Shown: positions 51,084 through 60,259, counted from the stretch's first letter. The stretch: DNA of 64,000 bases from Mesorhizobium sp. Root554 (GCF_001427025.1 NZ_LMGA01000001.1:2374722-2438721); one strand, 5' to 3'. A program made the numbers and translations. The notes: generated by a model from the sequence alone, not told the origin.

Positions 51084-52247
51084 CTAGAACATGTCGCTTG
51101 GATCGAAATTGACCACCACTTCCGACCAGCTGTCGTATTTGTCGGTGGGCAGGTTGAAGGGCGCGCACTTCTGCACCGCGCGCACCGCGGATTCGGCGGC
51201 CGTGCGGCCGGGGCCGGAGGAAGCGCCGCCCTTGATGACTTCGGGCCGGTCCTGCAAGGCGCCGGAACGGTCGAGGTGAAAGCGCACCGACACTTTCAGC
51301 GTCTCTGCATCGTCGACCCCGGCGGGAATGCTCCAGCATCCGCCGAGTTTCTGGCGCAGCGCGTCCATCTCATTCTGGGAAAGCCGGTTGCCGCTGGTGG
51401 TTTTCTCGCCGCCCAGTGAAGCCTGCTGCGACGAACGCTTGGCGCCGCCGCCGGAGGCCTTCTGCTTGTCCAGCAGCGCCGCTATGTCGTCGGCGTTGAA
51501 TTCCTTCTCATCCGACTTCGGCTTCGAGGCCGCTTCCTTTGCCGGCTTGTCGGCGTCCTTGCGCTCGGGAGCCTTGGCGGTTTCAGCCTGCGCCGGCTGC
51601 GGCCGCGGCTTGGCTTGCGGCGCGGGTGCCGCGTCTGGCAACTTGACTGCCTCTTCCACCGGCTTTTCCGAGGCGATCGCCTCGGCCACCGGATCAGGCT
51701 TGGAAAGCGCTTCGATCGAGGCGGTATTCTGCTCCGGCGGCTTCGGCGCAGGCTCAGGCTCTTTCACTGGCTGCGGCTTCGGGTCGGGCTCCTTGACCGG
51801 GTCCGGCTTCACCTCTTCCTTCGGCTGCGGCTTCGGCGCGACCTCGGTAGCCGGTGTCGGCTTGGCCTCTTCCTTCGGCTTCGGTGCATCTTCCTGCGCC
51901 GGTTTTTCGGTCGGTGTCGGCGAAGGCGGCGGCGTGTTGGACTGCTGCACCGGCTTTGGCTTGGCTTCCGGCGTGATCAGCTTGTCGGTGTCGACGCTGT
52001 TTTCGCCGGCCTTCTGCGCATCCGCGACGATGTCGGGGCGTTGCGTCGGCGTCGGCGCCGCCTTTTCCTGCATCGTCGCTTTCTTGTCGCCCTGCTGTAT
52101 CTGCGTGATGTCTTCCATCGGCACGATGTCGACGGGCAGCGCCTCGACATCGGCGACCTCGAAAGCAGACGGGGCCGACAGCGAGAACAGCCCGAAGCCG
52201 ATCAGCGCCGCATGCATGATCACCGATGTGGTGAAGCCTGCTCTCAT
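51084..52247 (-). CDS. tolA: Cell envelope integrity protein TolA
   Basis: TolA spans the periplasm from the inner membrane and contacts TolB and Pal. The 387-aa protein has one N-terminal membrane helix (TTSVIMHAALIGFGLFSLSA) and a long P/K/E/A-rich middle region (residues 70-270). A C-terminal TonB/TolA-like domain ends with CAPFNLPTDKYDSWSEVVVNFDPSDMF. The low-complexity repeat region is expected for TolA. It starts four bases after tolR ends. Confidence 0.93.
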   Translation of the reverse strand: MRAGFTTSVIMHAALIGFGLFSLSAPSAFEVADVEALPVDIVPMEDITQIQQGDKKATMQEKAAPTPTQRPDIVADAQKAGENSVDTDKLITPEAKPKPVQQSNTPPPSPTPTEKPAQEDAPKPKEEAKPTPATEVAPKPQPKEEVKPDPVKEPDPKPQPVKEPEPAPKPPEQNTASIEALSKPDPVAEAIASEKPVEEAVKLPDAAPAPQAKPRPQPAQAETAKAPERKDADKPAKEAASKPKSDEKEFNADDIAALLDKQKASGGGAKRSSQQASLGGEKTTSGNRLSQNEMDALRQKLGGCWSIPAGVDDAETLKVSVRFHLDRSGALQDRPEVIKGGASSGPGRTAAESAVRAVQKCAPFNLPTDKYDSWSEVVVNFDPSDMF

Positions 52248-52251
52248 GGGA

Positions 52252-52710
52252 TTACTGGTCTTGCTCCTGCAGCGTCACAAGGCCGAGATTCTTGTAGCCG
52301 GCTGACGAGATGCGGGCCATGACCTTCATCACCGTGCCATAGTCGGCGACCTTGTCGCCGCGCACATAGATGCGCTCGTCGTAACCGGTCTTGGCGATGG
52401 CCTCGAGCTTCGGCACCACTTCGTCGATGGGAATTTCAGTCTCCTGGATAAACACCTTGCCGGCCTGGTCGATGGACACAGTGATTGGCTGCGTATCGGA
52501 GTTCATGGCCTTCGCCTGCGTTTCAGGCAGGTCGATCGGCACACCGACGGTCAACATCGGTGCCGCGACCATGAAGATGATGAGCAACACCAGCATGACG
52601 TCCACCATCGGCGTGACGTTGATTTCGGAGATCAGCCCGTGATGACGGCCGCGACGCCTGTGGCCGCGCCCACCGCGCCCCGAGCCGCCCGAGCTTACTG
52701 ACATACCCAT
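52252..52710 (-). CDS. tolR: Tol-Pal system protein TolR
   Basis: TolR and TolQ form the proton-driven motor that energises TolA. The 152-aa protein has a Gly/Arg-rich leader, one membrane helix with the key Asp in INVTPMVDVMLVLLIIFMV, and a periplasmic domain ending YKNLGLVTLQEQDQ. GGAGCACAAC precedes the ATG. It is 22 bp after tolQ. Confidence 0.96.
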   Translation of the reverse strand: MGMSVSSGGSGRGGRGHRRRGRHHGLISEINVTPMVDVMLVLLIIFMVAAPMLTVGVPIDLPETQAKAMNSDTQPITVSIDQAGKVFIQETEIPIDEVVPKLEAIAKTGYDERIYVRGDKVADYGTVMKVMARISSAGYKNLGLVTLQEQDQ

Positions 52711-52732
52711 GTTGTGCTCCTAGGCCCGGTTC

Positions 52733-53443
52733 TCAGACCCGCTGGGCCACTTTTTCATCGATTTGGCGCGAGAGTATGGCGGAGAACTCGTCGGCGAAGC
52801 CTTCCATCCGCACGCCCAGCTTGCCGGCGTCGGATGACAGCTTGTTGTAGGCGATGACCGCCGGAATGGCTGCCAGCAGGCCGATTGCGGTCGCCAGCAG
52901 CGCCTCGGCGATACCGGGGGCGACCACGGAGAGGTTGGTGTTCTTCGACGCCGCAATCGCCTGGAACGATGTCATGATGCCGACCACGGTGCCGAAAAGG
53001 CCGATGAACGGCGCCGCCGAACCGATCGTCGCCAGGAAGCCGAGCCGGCCTTCCAGCCGTTCCATTTCGCGCGTCAGCGCCAGGTCCATCGCCTTGTCGA
53101 TGCGGTTCTGCAGGCCGAGCGGCGATTTGGCGCCCTTCTCGAAGCTTTTCTTCCACTCGCGCATGGCGGCCACGAAGATGGCGCTCATGCCGGTCGTCTT
53201 GCGGTCGGCCAGCGTGCGGTAAAGCTCTTCCAGCGATTGGCCGGACCAGAACACCTGCTCGAACCGGTTCAACGTCAGCTTCATGCGGCCATAGGCGACG
53301 AGCTTGTCGACGATGATCGCCCAGGTCCAGATCGACGCGCCGAGCAGGCCCAGCATCACCAGCTTGACCACCCAGCCGGCCTGCATGAACAAGGCCCAGA
53401 TTGACAATTGCGCCGCCGGTTCGGCGAGTGCGATATTTTCCAT
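52733..53443 (-). CDS. tolQ: Tol-Pal system protein TolQ
   Basis: TolQ is a MotA/ExbB-type inner-membrane channel protein. The product (236 aa from the ATG at 53443) has three membrane segments, with the conserved TIGSAAPFIGLFGTVVGIMTSFQAIA and EALLATAIGLLAAIPAVIAYNKL regions. A GTG six bases upstream is an alternative. It heads tolQRA-tolB-pal, and a CtrA-like box lies 195 bp upstream. Confidence 0.97.
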   Translation of the reverse strand: MENIALAEPAAQLSIWALFMQAGWVVKLVMLGLLGASIWTWAIIVDKLVAYGRMKLTLNRFEQVFWSGQSLEELYRTLADRKTTGMSAIFVAAMREWKKSFEKGAKSPLGLQNRIDKAMDLALTREMERLEGRLGFLATIGSAAPFIGLFGTVVGIMTSFQAIAASKNTNLSVVAPGIAEALLATAIGLLAAIPAVIAYNKLSSDAGKLGVRMEGFADEFSAILSRQIDEKVAQRV

Positions 53444-53637
53444 CTTCACATTCCTTAAGAATTTCCGGGCCTGGCTTGCGGCTAGCCCCTTGGCGCTTAC
53501 CCCTTGTGGCCCGTCGGCGCGAAGCTTCCGGAATGCCCCAAAATGCGCTCCTCGCGGCCTTTTTAGGGCAAATGTTGGTGAAACGAAGGCGCTCGGATTC
53601 CTGCGATTTTCACTGATCCCTTCATGAACCGTTATGG

Positions 53638-53652
53638 TTAAGGATCAGTTAG
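53638..53652 (-). promoter_or_regulatory. CtrA-like box upstream of tolQ
   Basis: TTAA-N7-TTAG (53638-53641, 53649-53652) reads on the minus strand as CTAA-N7-TTAACCAT. The TTAACCAT octamer is the CtrA motif reported for Sinorhizobium and Brucella. It lies in the ybgC-tolQ gap. Confidence 0.5.
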
Positions 53653-53709
53653 GGTCCATGCTGCGCTGCAAAATGGCGCGCCTTCCCGTTAAGGCAATGG
53701 CGGGCACGA

Positions 53710-54180
53710 TCAGAAATCTGCCTTTGGCACGAAGGCTGCGACCCATTCCTTGGGGAACCGGCGTGGCCGCCCGCCCTCTCCGACGATGGCGGCTTCCACC
53801 TGCGCTTCGACGAGCAGGTCGTCACCGCGTTTCAGCCGCTGCGCCATGAAGATGCGCGCGCCGGATATATCCCTGGTCCGGGTTTCTATGGTGAGGATGT
53901 CGTCCATGCGGGCTGGACTCTTGAAGTCGATCTCCATGCGCCGCACCACCCAGGCGATGCGCTCGCCATGCTTTCCCTGCGCCAGTTCCGTGTGGTCCAC
54001 TCCGGCGAGCCGCAGGAAATCCGAACGGCCACGTTCGAGGAATTCGAGATAGCGGGCGTGATAGACGACGCCGGAGAAATCGGTGTCGGCATAATAGACC
54101 CGCGCCATCAGGCGATGGCCGAACGGCGTCAATGCGCCCGAAAGGCCGCCAAGCAGGTCTGCCTCGCCTTGATCGTCCAT
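53710..54180 (-). CDS. ybgC: Tol-Pal-associated acyl-CoA thioesterase YbgC
   Basis: YbgC is a hotdog-fold thioesterase encoded with the tol genes in most proteobacteria. The 156-aa protein has the active-site segment YYADTDFSGVVYHARYLEFLERGRSDFLR (catalytic Asp in DTD). GAAGGAAA precedes the ATG at 54180. It is 260 bp upstream of tolQ on the same strand; CtrA-like sequence and a probable internal promoter lie in the gap. Confidence 0.94.
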   Translation of the reverse strand: MDDQGEADLLGGLSGALTPFGHRLMARVYYADTDFSGVVYHARYLEFLERGRSDFLRLAGVDHTELAQGKHGERIAWVVRRMEIDFKSPARMDDILTIETRTRDISGARIFMAQRLKRGDDLLVEAQVEAAIVGEGGRPRRFPKEWVAAFVPKADF

Positions 54181-54288
54181 TACGCTTTCCTTCGCCACGG
54201 GACCGTATCGATCCGTTGAGACCGGCTTGGCATCGTTGCCGGCGAGGATCAAGGGCTATCCGTGTCCCGTTAGCGAGCCAGATGCAAC

Positions 54289-54314
54289 GGGCGGCGGTCC
54301 TTCAACCGCCGCCC
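54289..54314 (-). terminator. Hairpin after the Bug-type binding protein gene
   Basis: A perfect 10-bp stem (54289-54298 with 54305-54314) has a 6-nt loop, 39 bp past the stop. There is no good T-run. Confidence 0.5.
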
Positions 54315-54353
54315 GCCATAGGCTGTCAAATTATCTGCCGAAAGCCGGCAGGA

Positions 54354-55364
54354 CTATTGTTGCGGAATGCCTGCCTTCTTGATCACGTCCGACCACTTCT
54401 TGATGTCGTCGGCCAGACGCTTTCCGATCTCTTCCGGCGTGCTCGAGCGGGCTTCGACGCCAAGGTCGGCGAACCGCTTCTTCAGCGCCGGATCGGCCAG
54501 AACCTCCACAAGCGCCGCATTGAGCTTGCTCACCACTTCCGGCGGCGTGCCCTTCGGCGCGAAGATAGCGTTCCAGGAGGTCACGTCGAAGCCCGTAACG
54601 CCCTGTTCCTGTGCCGTCGCCACGTCGGGCAACAGGCTGGAACGGACGGGGCCGGACGAGGCAAGCGCAATCGCCTTGTCCTGTTGCAACACGGCGTTCA
54701 ACGCCGTCTGGCTGTCGATGATCATGTCCAGCTGTTCGCCGAGCAGTGCGACCTGCAGATCAGGTGTCGCCTTGTACGGCACGATGGTGAAATCCACCCC
54801 CGCCGTCGACTTGAACAGCTCCGCCGCAAGGTTCTGGCTGGAGCCGACATTGATGGTGCCGACATTGAGTGCGCCGGGATTGGCCTTGGCCGCGTCGAGA
54901 ATATCCTTCAGCGTCTTGAACTTGCCGCTGGCCTTGGTGACGAAGACGAAGTCGAAATAGGCAAGGCTCGATACCGGCACGAAATCCGTAATCGGGTCGA
55001 ACGGCAGGTTCTTGAACAGCGGCACGCTGATCGCCGTGCCGTTCGAAAGCAGGGCCAACGTATAACCGTCCGCGGGCGCATCCAGCACGGCCCTCGCCGC
55101 CGTGGCGCCACCCGCGCCGGGCTGGTTCAGGATGACGATCTGCCGTCCGAGCTTTTTACCGAGGTCCTCCGCGACGACGCGTGCGGTGATGTCGGCGATG
55201 CCGCCGGGACCGAACGGCAACACCAGCGTGATCTCGCGGGACGGATAAGCATCCTGGGCATGTGTCGCGCTCGGCAGGCCGAGTGCGGCCGCCATCGCCA
55301 GCACCGCCCACGCGGCAGCGCGGCGCAGGACGCCTGCTGGGCCTTGAACTTTGTTCTGTTGCAT
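54354..55364 (-). CDS. Bug family tripartite tricarboxylate transporter substrate-binding protein
   Basis: The 336-aa protein has a signal peptide (ending LPSATHAQ) and a Bug-fold body beginning YPSREITLVLPFGPGGIADITARVVAEDL. It ends with the Bug-type ARSSTPEEIGKRLADDIKKWSDVIKKAGI. Such proteins bind carboxylates in the periplasm for TctAB or act as sensors. No tctA or tctB gene is here, so it is an orphan. GGGGAGG precedes the ATG at 55364. It is last in the TetR-amidohydrolase-Bug unit. Confidence 0.9.
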   Translation of the reverse strand: MQQNKVQGPAGVLRRAAAWAVLAMAAALGLPSATHAQDAYPSREITLVLPFGPGGIADITARVVAEDLGKKLGRQIVILNQPGAGGATAARAVLDAPADGYTLALLSNGTAISVPLFKNLPFDPITDFVPVSSLAYFDFVFVTKASGKFKTLKDILDAAKANPGALNVGTINVGSSQNLAAELFKSTAGVDFTIVPYKATPDLQVALLGEQLDMIIDSQTALNAVLQQDKAIALASSGPVRSSLLPDVATAQEQGVTGFDVTSWNAIFAPKGTPPEVVSKLNAALVEVLADPALKKRFADLGVEARSSTPEEIGKRLADDIKKWSDVIKKAGIPQQ

Positions 55365-55387
55365 TTCATTCCTCCCCATGAAGCCGC

Positions 55388-56242
55388 TCAGGCGGCGAAA
55401 CCGTAAAGACGCGCCGGGTTGTCGACGAGCAGCCGCTTCTGGCTGGCGGCGTCGATGGCGAAGCGCGGGACCAGATCGACGAGATCGGCTTCATCCACCT
55501 CTCCCTCCAGATTGGGATGCGGGAAATCGCTGCCCCACAGCGTCCGCTCGGGGCTGACCTCCACCAGCGCCCGCGCGAACGGGACAGCAGCATCGAATGG
55601 AAAGCGCGAGATGCGCTCGGAACCGGAAACCTTGACCCAGCAATTCTCCTGCCGAGCCAGTTCCAGCAGGGCCTGGAAAGCGGGCTGCCCGATGCCGGGC
55701 GCTGTGTCGATCCGGCCCATATGGTCGATGACGAACGGCACGGCGAGGCGGCGGATCATCCCGGCAAGCGGCACGATGTCGGTACCGTCCAGATGCAGGA
55801 CGACATGCCAGCCGGTGCCCTTGATCCTGTCGATGACGCGATCGAAGACCGCCATGTCCGGCGCGCCGCCCAGATGGCGGACGAAGTTGAACCGCACCCC
55901 GCGTACGCCGCCGTCGTCAAGGTCCCGGAACGCGCTGTCGTCGAAACTGCCGTCGACGATCGCCACGCCGCGATAGCGGTCCGGACGCCAGGCGATCGCA
56001 TCGAGCATGGCGCTGTTGTCGGTCCCGTGGCAACTCGCCTGCACGATCACCGCGCGCTCGATGCCGAGCCGGGCGTGCAACGCAGCCAGAGCCTCTTTCG
56101 GTGCGTCATCGGGCGTGTATCTGCGATTGGGCGCATAGGGGAAAACGGCGCCGGGACCGAAGACGTGGCAATGGGCATCGCAACTGCCGGACGGCAAGGC
56201 GTAGACCGGCTTGCGGCCGGCCTGTGCTGGAAGATCGTTCAT
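55388..56242 (-). CDS. Amidohydrolase family protein (2-pyrone-4,6-dicarboxylate lactonase-like)
   Basis: The 284-aa protein is a TIM-barrel metal-dependent hydrolase. CDAHCHVFGP gives the HxH motif, VVLHLDGTD, VIDHMGRID and the late WGSDFPHPNLEGE motifs are present. It is closest to the amidohydrolase-2 branch that includes PDC hydrolase (LigI), which opens the lactone in protocatechuate 4,5-cleavage. The next gene is a carboxylate-binding protein, consistent with aromatic or dicarboxylate use. The substrate is not proven. Its ATG overlaps the TetR stop by four bases. Confidence 0.85.
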   Translation of the reverse strand: MNDLPAQAGRKPVYALPSGSCDAHCHVFGPGAVFPYAPNRRYTPDDAPKEALAALHARLGIERAVIVQASCHGTDNSAMLDAIAWRPDRYRGVAIVDGSFDDSAFRDLDDGGVRGVRFNFVRHLGGAPDMAVFDRVIDRIKGTGWHVVLHLDGTDIVPLAGMIRRLAVPFVIDHMGRIDTAPGIGQPAFQALLELARQENCWVKVSGSERISRFPFDAAVPFARALVEVSPERTLWGSDFPHPNLEGEVDEADLVDLVPRFAIDAASQKRLLVDNPARLYGFAA

Positions 56243-56916
56243 GCTGACTGTTCCTGGAGAATGCTTTCGGCTGCTGTTTCCCTCGGATCGACAGCCAGGT
56301 CCCTGAAGCTCGCATAGCTCGCCGCCACGATCTGCTCGACGGCTGCCTCACGGTCGTTGCCGTCGACTTCGCCCTGCGAAAGACGGGTCACCCGCTCGGG
56401 ATTGATGAGCGCGTAATAAAGCGCGCCGAGCAGGAACTGGCTGCGCCATACCAACCCTTCCCGGGAAGCGCCCGGCACGCATTCGGCGACAGCGTCGATG
56501 AAAGCGCGGCTGGTTTCGTCGAAGGCGTCCGCGATGATCGCCCGTGCATCGGTATTGCCTTCCGCTGACAGGACCGCCCGCATGCGGGTGAATTCCGCGC
56601 CGCCGCCGTCGCCCTCCGAAGACGAAATGAAAGCGGGCAGGACATAGGCCCGGAGAATCGCCATCAGCCGCTCATCCGGATGGCTGATCCGTTGCGCCTC
56701 GCCCAGAAGCTCGCGCCGACGGGCATTCATCGGCTCGGTGTGGTGCTGGTAGATTTCACGCAGAAGATTGGCCTTCGAGCCGAAATGATAGGTGAGACTG
56801 CCGACATTGGCGCCGGCCGCCTTGGCGATCTCGCGCAGGGAAACAGCGTTGTAGCCGCTGGCCGCGAACAGCGTGACGGCATTTCGCAAGAGGACGTCGC
56901 GGATGCTGGGACGCAT
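56239..56916 (-). CDS. TetR family transcriptional regulator
   Basis: The 225-aa protein has an N-terminal helix-turn-helix (IRDVLLRNAVTLFAASGYNAVSLREIAKAAGANVGSLTYHFGSKANLLREIY) and a C-terminal ligand-binding domain of the TetR_C type. It probably represses itself and the amidohydrolase-Bug pair. A perfect 22-bp palindrome lies 23 bp upstream. The stop overlaps the amidohydrolase start. Confidence 0.93.
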   Translation of the reverse strand: MRPSIRDVLLRNAVTLFAASGYNAVSLREIAKAAGANVGSLTYHFGSKANLLREIYQHHTEPMNARRRELLGEAQRISHPDERLMAILRAYVLPAFISSSEGDGGGAEFTRMRAVLSAEGNTDARAIIADAFDETSRAFIDAVAECVPGASREGLVWRSQFLLGALYYALINPERVTRLSQGEVDGNDREAAVEQIVAASYASFRDLAVDPRETAAESILQEQSA

Positions 56917-56938
56917 GCAATTGCTCGTTTGACCTTAT

Positions 56939-56960
56939 AATTTGTACATTTGTACAAATT
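56939..56960. promoter_or_regulatory. TetR operator palindrome
   Basis: aatttgtaca (56939-56948), a 2-bp spacer and tgtacaaatt (56951-56960) form a perfect inverted repeat 23 bp before the TetR ATG. Size and position fit a TetR operator. Confidence 0.75.
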
Positions 56961-57120
56961 GGCGGCAAACGTCAACCGGATTCGCGATTGCGGCGTGCAA
57001 AGCCTTAATTTGGAATTTCGGACTAAAAATCGCTCGCCAGTGCAAGGCAGCTTCAAACCGTCACTTAAAAGCAGGATCGGGGGAATTTCGAAGTTTCCCC
57101 GAACAATCGCCGAGCGGCGG

Positions 57121-58158
57121 TTACTCTTCCTGGAACAGGTTGATCTGCTGCTGGACGAAATCCTTCGGCGCTTCGAGACCGAGATGCCGCCAGGCATTCG
57201 CGGTCAGCACACGGCCACGCGGCGTGCGCTGGATGAAGCCCTGCTGGATCAGATAGGGCTCGATGATGTCCTCGATGGCGTCGCGCGGCTCCGACAGCCC
57301 GGCCGCGATGGTCTCGATCCCGACTGGGCCTCCACCGAAATTCATCGCGATCATCGACAAATAGCGCCGGTCGAGCGCATCGAGGCCGAGCGCATCGACC
57401 TCCAGCCGCGACAGCGCCTCGTCGGCGATCTTGCGGGTGACGAGTTCGGCGCCGGCGACGGTGGCGAAATCGCGCACCCGCCTCAGCAGCCGGCCGGCGA
57501 TGCGCGGCGTGCCGCGCGCCCGCCGCGCGATCTCCGAAGCCCCATCGTCGCTGAGCGGCAGGCTGAGGATGCGCGCGCCGCGCCGCACGATCAGTTCCAG
57601 CTCCTCGACCGTGTAGAAATTCAGCCGCACGGGAATGCCGAAGCGGTCGCGCAGCGGATTGGTGATCAGACCGAGCCGCGTTGTCGCCGCAACCAGCGTA
57701 AACCGGGCAAGGTCGATCTTGACCGAACGCGCCGCCGGTCCTTCGCCGATGATCAGGTCGAGCTGGTAGTCCTCCATCGCCGGATAGAGGATTTCCTCGA
57801 CCGCCGGACTGAGCCGATGGATCTCGTCGATGAACAGCACATCGCGTTCTTCGAGATTGGTCAAAAGCGCCGCCAAGTCGCCGGCCTTGGCGATGACCGG
57901 GCCGGAGGTGGAGCGGAAGTTGACGCCCATCTCGCGCGCCATGATCTGCGCCAGCGTCGTCTTGCCCAAGCCGGGGGGACCGACGAACAGCACATGGTCC
58001 AGCGCCTCGCCTCGGCCCTTTGCCGCCTCGACGAAGACTTTCAGATTGGCCCGCGCCGCCGCCTGGCCGACGAATTCGTCAAGCGTCTGCGGCCGCAATG
58101 TCTGGTCGGCATCCTCGCCGCGCTGTTCGGGCGTGAGAAGGCGGGGGGAAAGGCTCAT
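57121..58158 (-). CDS. ruvB: Holliday junction branch migration DNA helicase RuvB
   Basis: RuvB is the AAA+ motor of branch migration. The 345-aa protein has Walker [13 protein letters not shown], Walker [10 protein letters not shown] and sensor-1 [16 protein letters not shown]. The C-terminal winged-helix ends [18 protein letters not shown]. It follows ruvA by 43 bp and is complete. Confidence 0.98.
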   Translation of the reverse strand: MSLSPRLLTPEQRGEDADQTLRPQTLDEFVGQAAARANLKVFVEAAKGRGEALDHVLFVGPPGLGKTTLAQIMAREMGVNFRSTSGPVIAKAGDLAALLTNLEERDVLFIDEIHRLSPAVEEILYPAMEDYQLDLIIGEGPAARSVKIDLARFTLVAATTRLGLITNPLRDRFGIPVRLNFYTVEELELIVRRGARILSLPLSDDGASEIARRARGTPRIAGRLLRRVRDFATVAGAELVTRKIADEALSRLEVDALGLDALDRRYLSMIAMNFGGGPVGIETIAAGLSEPRDAIEDIIEPYLIQQGFIQRTPRGRVLTANAWRHLGLEAPKDFVQQQINLFQEE

Positions 58159-58201
58159 GCCTCCCTCCTTGCATGGGTGTCAGCCATGAGCAAGCACGGC
58201 G

Positions 58202-58822
58202 TCACCGCGCCAGCTCCTTCAAGCCGAAACGGATGAGCTTGGCCGAATCCGCACCCTCCCCGGCCGTCTTCATCGCGGCGGCGATGGCATTGGCGGCGAT
58301 GTCGCGCGAATAGCCGAGGTTGACCAGCGCCGATACGGCGTCGGTGATCGGCGCCGGAGCCACCCCTTCGCCCAGTTCCTGCTTCAACCCGATGGTGCCG
58401 GACGCGGAACCGGCAAAAGCCGGCGCCTTGTTCTTCAGCTCGGTGACGATGCGTTCGGCCACCTTCTTGCCGACGCCCGGCGCCCTGGAGACCATGGCGA
58501 TGTCGCGCAGTGCGATGGCGTTGGCGAGATCAGCGGGCGCCATGGTGGAGAGGATCGCCAGAGCCACCTTGGCCCCGACGCCCTGAACATTGTTCATCAG
58601 CAGCCGGAACCACTCTCGTTCCAGTCCCGACTGGAACCCGTAGAGCCGGATCATGTCCTCGCGCACATAGGTCTCGATGAACAGCACGACAGCCTCGCCG
58701 GGAGCCGGGAGCGTGGCGAGCGTCCGGGCCGAGCAATAGGCGACGTAACCAACGCCATGCACGTCGACGACGCAGTAATCCTCGTCGATCTCGTCCACCG
58801 TACCCTTGAGCTTGCCGATCAT
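58202..58822 (-). CDS. ruvA: Holliday junction branch migration protein RuvA
   Basis: RuvA binds four-way junctions and recruits RuvB. The 206-aa protein starts [20 protein letters not shown], has helix-hairpin-helix motifs ([30 protein letters not shown]) and a C-terminal RuvB-contact domain. It is 33 bp after ruvC. Confidence 0.98.
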   Translation of the reverse strand: MIGKLKGTVDEIDEDYCVVDVHGVGYVAYCSARTLATLPAPGEAVVLFIETYVREDMIRLYGFQSGLEREWFRLLMNNVQGVGAKVALAILSTMAPADLANAIALRDIAMVSRAPGVGKKVAERIVTELKNKAPAFAGSASGTIGLKQELGEGVAPAPITDAVSALVNLGYSRDIAANAIAAAMKTAGEGADSAKLIRFGLKELAR

Positions 58823-58855
58823 CGACGAATGTCCTGACAGATGGATTTCACTGCG

Positions 58856-59365
58856 CTATCCCGCCAGCGCCAGCCGGTAGGCAGCGCTTTGCCGATGGTG
58901 TGCGTGGCAGATGGCGATGGCAAGTGCGTCGGCGGCATCATCCGTGTCGAACGTGGCCTTCGGCATCAGCACCCGCACCATCATGTGGATCTGCTTCTTG
59001 TCGCCGTGGCCCACGCCGATCACCGCCTTCTTCACCGCGTTCGGCGCGTATTCTGCGACCAGCAGCCCGGCGCGCGCAGGCACCAGCATGGCAATACCGC
59101 GCGCCTGGCCGAGCTTGAGCGTGGCGGCGGCATCCTTGTTGACGAAAGTCTGTTCGACCGCGGCCTCATGCGGCATGGCCTGGTGCAACACCTCGGCCAG
59201 CCCGTCATGCAATTGGCAAAGCCGTGCCGCCAGCGATGCCTTGTCGTCGGAACGAACCGTGCCGGCCGCGACGAAGCGCAGGGAATTGCCGAGCGTCTCG
59301 ACAACGCCCCATCCGGTCCGCCTCAGCCCCGGGTCGATACCGATGATGCGAATCGTTTCCGCCAT
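58856..59365 (-). CDS. ruvC: Crossover junction endodeoxyribonuclease RuvC
   Basis: RuvC resolves Holliday junctions. The 169-aa protein has the catalytic acidic set: Asp in [17 protein letters not shown], Glu in [23 protein letters not shown], and Asp residues in the late [16 protein letters not shown]. The ATG at 59365 is preferred over the GTG six bases earlier. It is first of ruvCAB, 68 bp after the DUF1465 gene. Confidence 0.97.
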   Translation of the reverse strand: MAETIRIIGIDPGLRRTGWGVVETLGNSLRFVAAGTVRSDDKASLAARLCQLHDGLAEVLHQAMPHEAAVEQTFVNKDAAATLKLGQARGIAMLVPARAGLLVAEYAPNAVKKAVIGVGHGDKKQIHMMVRVLMPKATFDTDDAADALAIAICHAHHRQSAAYRLALAG

Positions 59366-59433
59366 TTTCACACTCTATCCGCCCGGCACAGCCATGCCAG
59401 TAAAATGTGAACAAAGCAGAAACGTATCGGCGA

Positions 59434-59967
59434 TCAGCCCCGCCCGAAAGCAGTGTTGAGCAGCATGATCTGGTCCGAGACCGGATTGCCGCGGTGGCCG
59501 GCGCGCGGCGGCGTCGTCACCGCTCCCGAGCCGTAGACCTCCTCGTCCATGCGTCGCACCAGCGACTGCAGCCGCAGCGAGCGGTTGACCAGGTCGAGGA
59601 AGTCCTTTGGCAGTTCGTTCCAGCCGGCGGCTTCGTCATGCGCCGAGGCTGTATCGAGCCGGACCTTGGATTTTTCGGAGGCAACCTGATCGCGGGTCAT
59701 TTCACCGGAATTGGCAGCTCGTTGCAGCAGCAGCCAGGATGCGATCTGCATCAGGCGGGTGGTAAGCCGCATGGATTCCGCTGCATAGAGCGTCGCCCCC
59801 AGCCGCGAAAGCTTCTTGGCCTCGACGCGGCCCTGCCCGTCGAGATATTCCGCCGCCTCTTCGACCAGCCCCATGCCCTCATTGTAGAGCGGCTTGAAGG
59901 ATTGGGAAAAGACCCGGCGTTCTGCCAGCTTGACCGTCTTTCCGTTGTCCCTCGAGGCTTCGTTCAT
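59434..59967 (-). CDS. DUF1465 family protein
   Basis: The 177-aa protein is mostly helical: VFSQSFKPLYNEGMGLVEEAAEYLDG, then AAESMRLTTRLMQIASWLLLQRAANSGEMT. A conserved segment DLVNRSLRLQSLVRRMDEEVYG closes the domain. It matches DUF1465, an alphaproteobacterial family without a well-known biochemical role. Two perfect CtrA boxes lie upstream, the nearer at 60084-60099, suggesting cell-cycle control. It precedes ruvC on the same strand. Confidence 0.85.
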   Translation of the reverse strand: MNEASRDNGKTVKLAERRVFSQSFKPLYNEGMGLVEEAAEYLDGQGRVEAKKLSRLGATLYAAESMRLTTRLMQIASWLLLQRAANSGEMTRDQVASEKSKVRLDTASAHDEAAGWNELPKDFLDLVNRSLRLQSLVRRMDEEVYGSGAVTTPPRAGHRGNPVSDQIMLLNTAFGRG

Positions 59968-60083
59968 GTCTGCGTCCTGCGCCTTATAGAGCCGGCTGAT
60001 TCGTTAGCCGCACCGTGAGGCCCGGCAAAATAGAAGATAGGCCGGGAAAATGCGCTCCGTTGTCCACGAAGGCAAGGACATGT

Positions 60084-60099
60084 TTAACAAAGGGTTAAC
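60084..60099. promoter_or_regulatory. Perfect CtrA box (TTAA-N7-TTAAC), proximal
   Basis: ttaa (60084-60087), seven bases caaaggg, then ttaac (60095-60099). It matches the gapped CtrA consensus exactly and lies 117-132 bp upstream of the DUF1465 start. Confidence 0.7.
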
Positions 60100-60137
60100 G
60101 GCGCTTTTGCGGCAGGCGCAAAGCCTGTGGACCAGAC

Positions 60138-60165
60138 AAAAAAAGAGCCGCGGATAAGGCGGCTC
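60138..60165 (-). terminator. Rho-independent terminator of the candidate small RNA
   Basis: gagccgc (60145-60151) pairs with gcggctc (60159-60165), followed on the minus strand by seven T. Confidence 0.8.
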
Positions 60166-60255
60166 TCAGGAGTTAAACAGGGAGGCGTCAAACAAAGTGG
60201 CTCCAACCACTCGGTAAGAATCCAGATAACTGGATAGCCGTAGTAATCGGCTGTA
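60138..60255 (-). ncRNA. Candidate structured small RNA
   Basis: On the minus strand three hairpins follow one another: 60236-60252 (5-bp stem), 60220-60235 (6-bp stem, 4-nt loop) and 60196-60211 (5-bp stem). A single-stranded stretch contains CGCCTCCCTG, an anti-Shine-Dalgarno-like motif. Last is a terminator with a 7-bp stem (60145-60151 with 60159-60165) and a T-run (60138-60144). There is no ORF. The 5' end is estimated; a CtrA box at 60260-60275 would sit in the promoter. The layout resembles rhizobial trans-acting sRNAs, but no family is claimed. Confidence 0.6.
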
Positions 60256-60259
60256 AAGC

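Noticed and set aside
51328..52305. 325-codon plus frame rich in Ser/Gly/Phe opposite tolA
   Set aside because: It looks like a repeat protein only because tolA has a repetitive P/K/E region in reverse complement.
54132..55406. 424-codon plus frame opposite the Bug binding protein
   Set aside because: It is a shadow; the minus-strand protein has signal peptide, fold signature and RBS.
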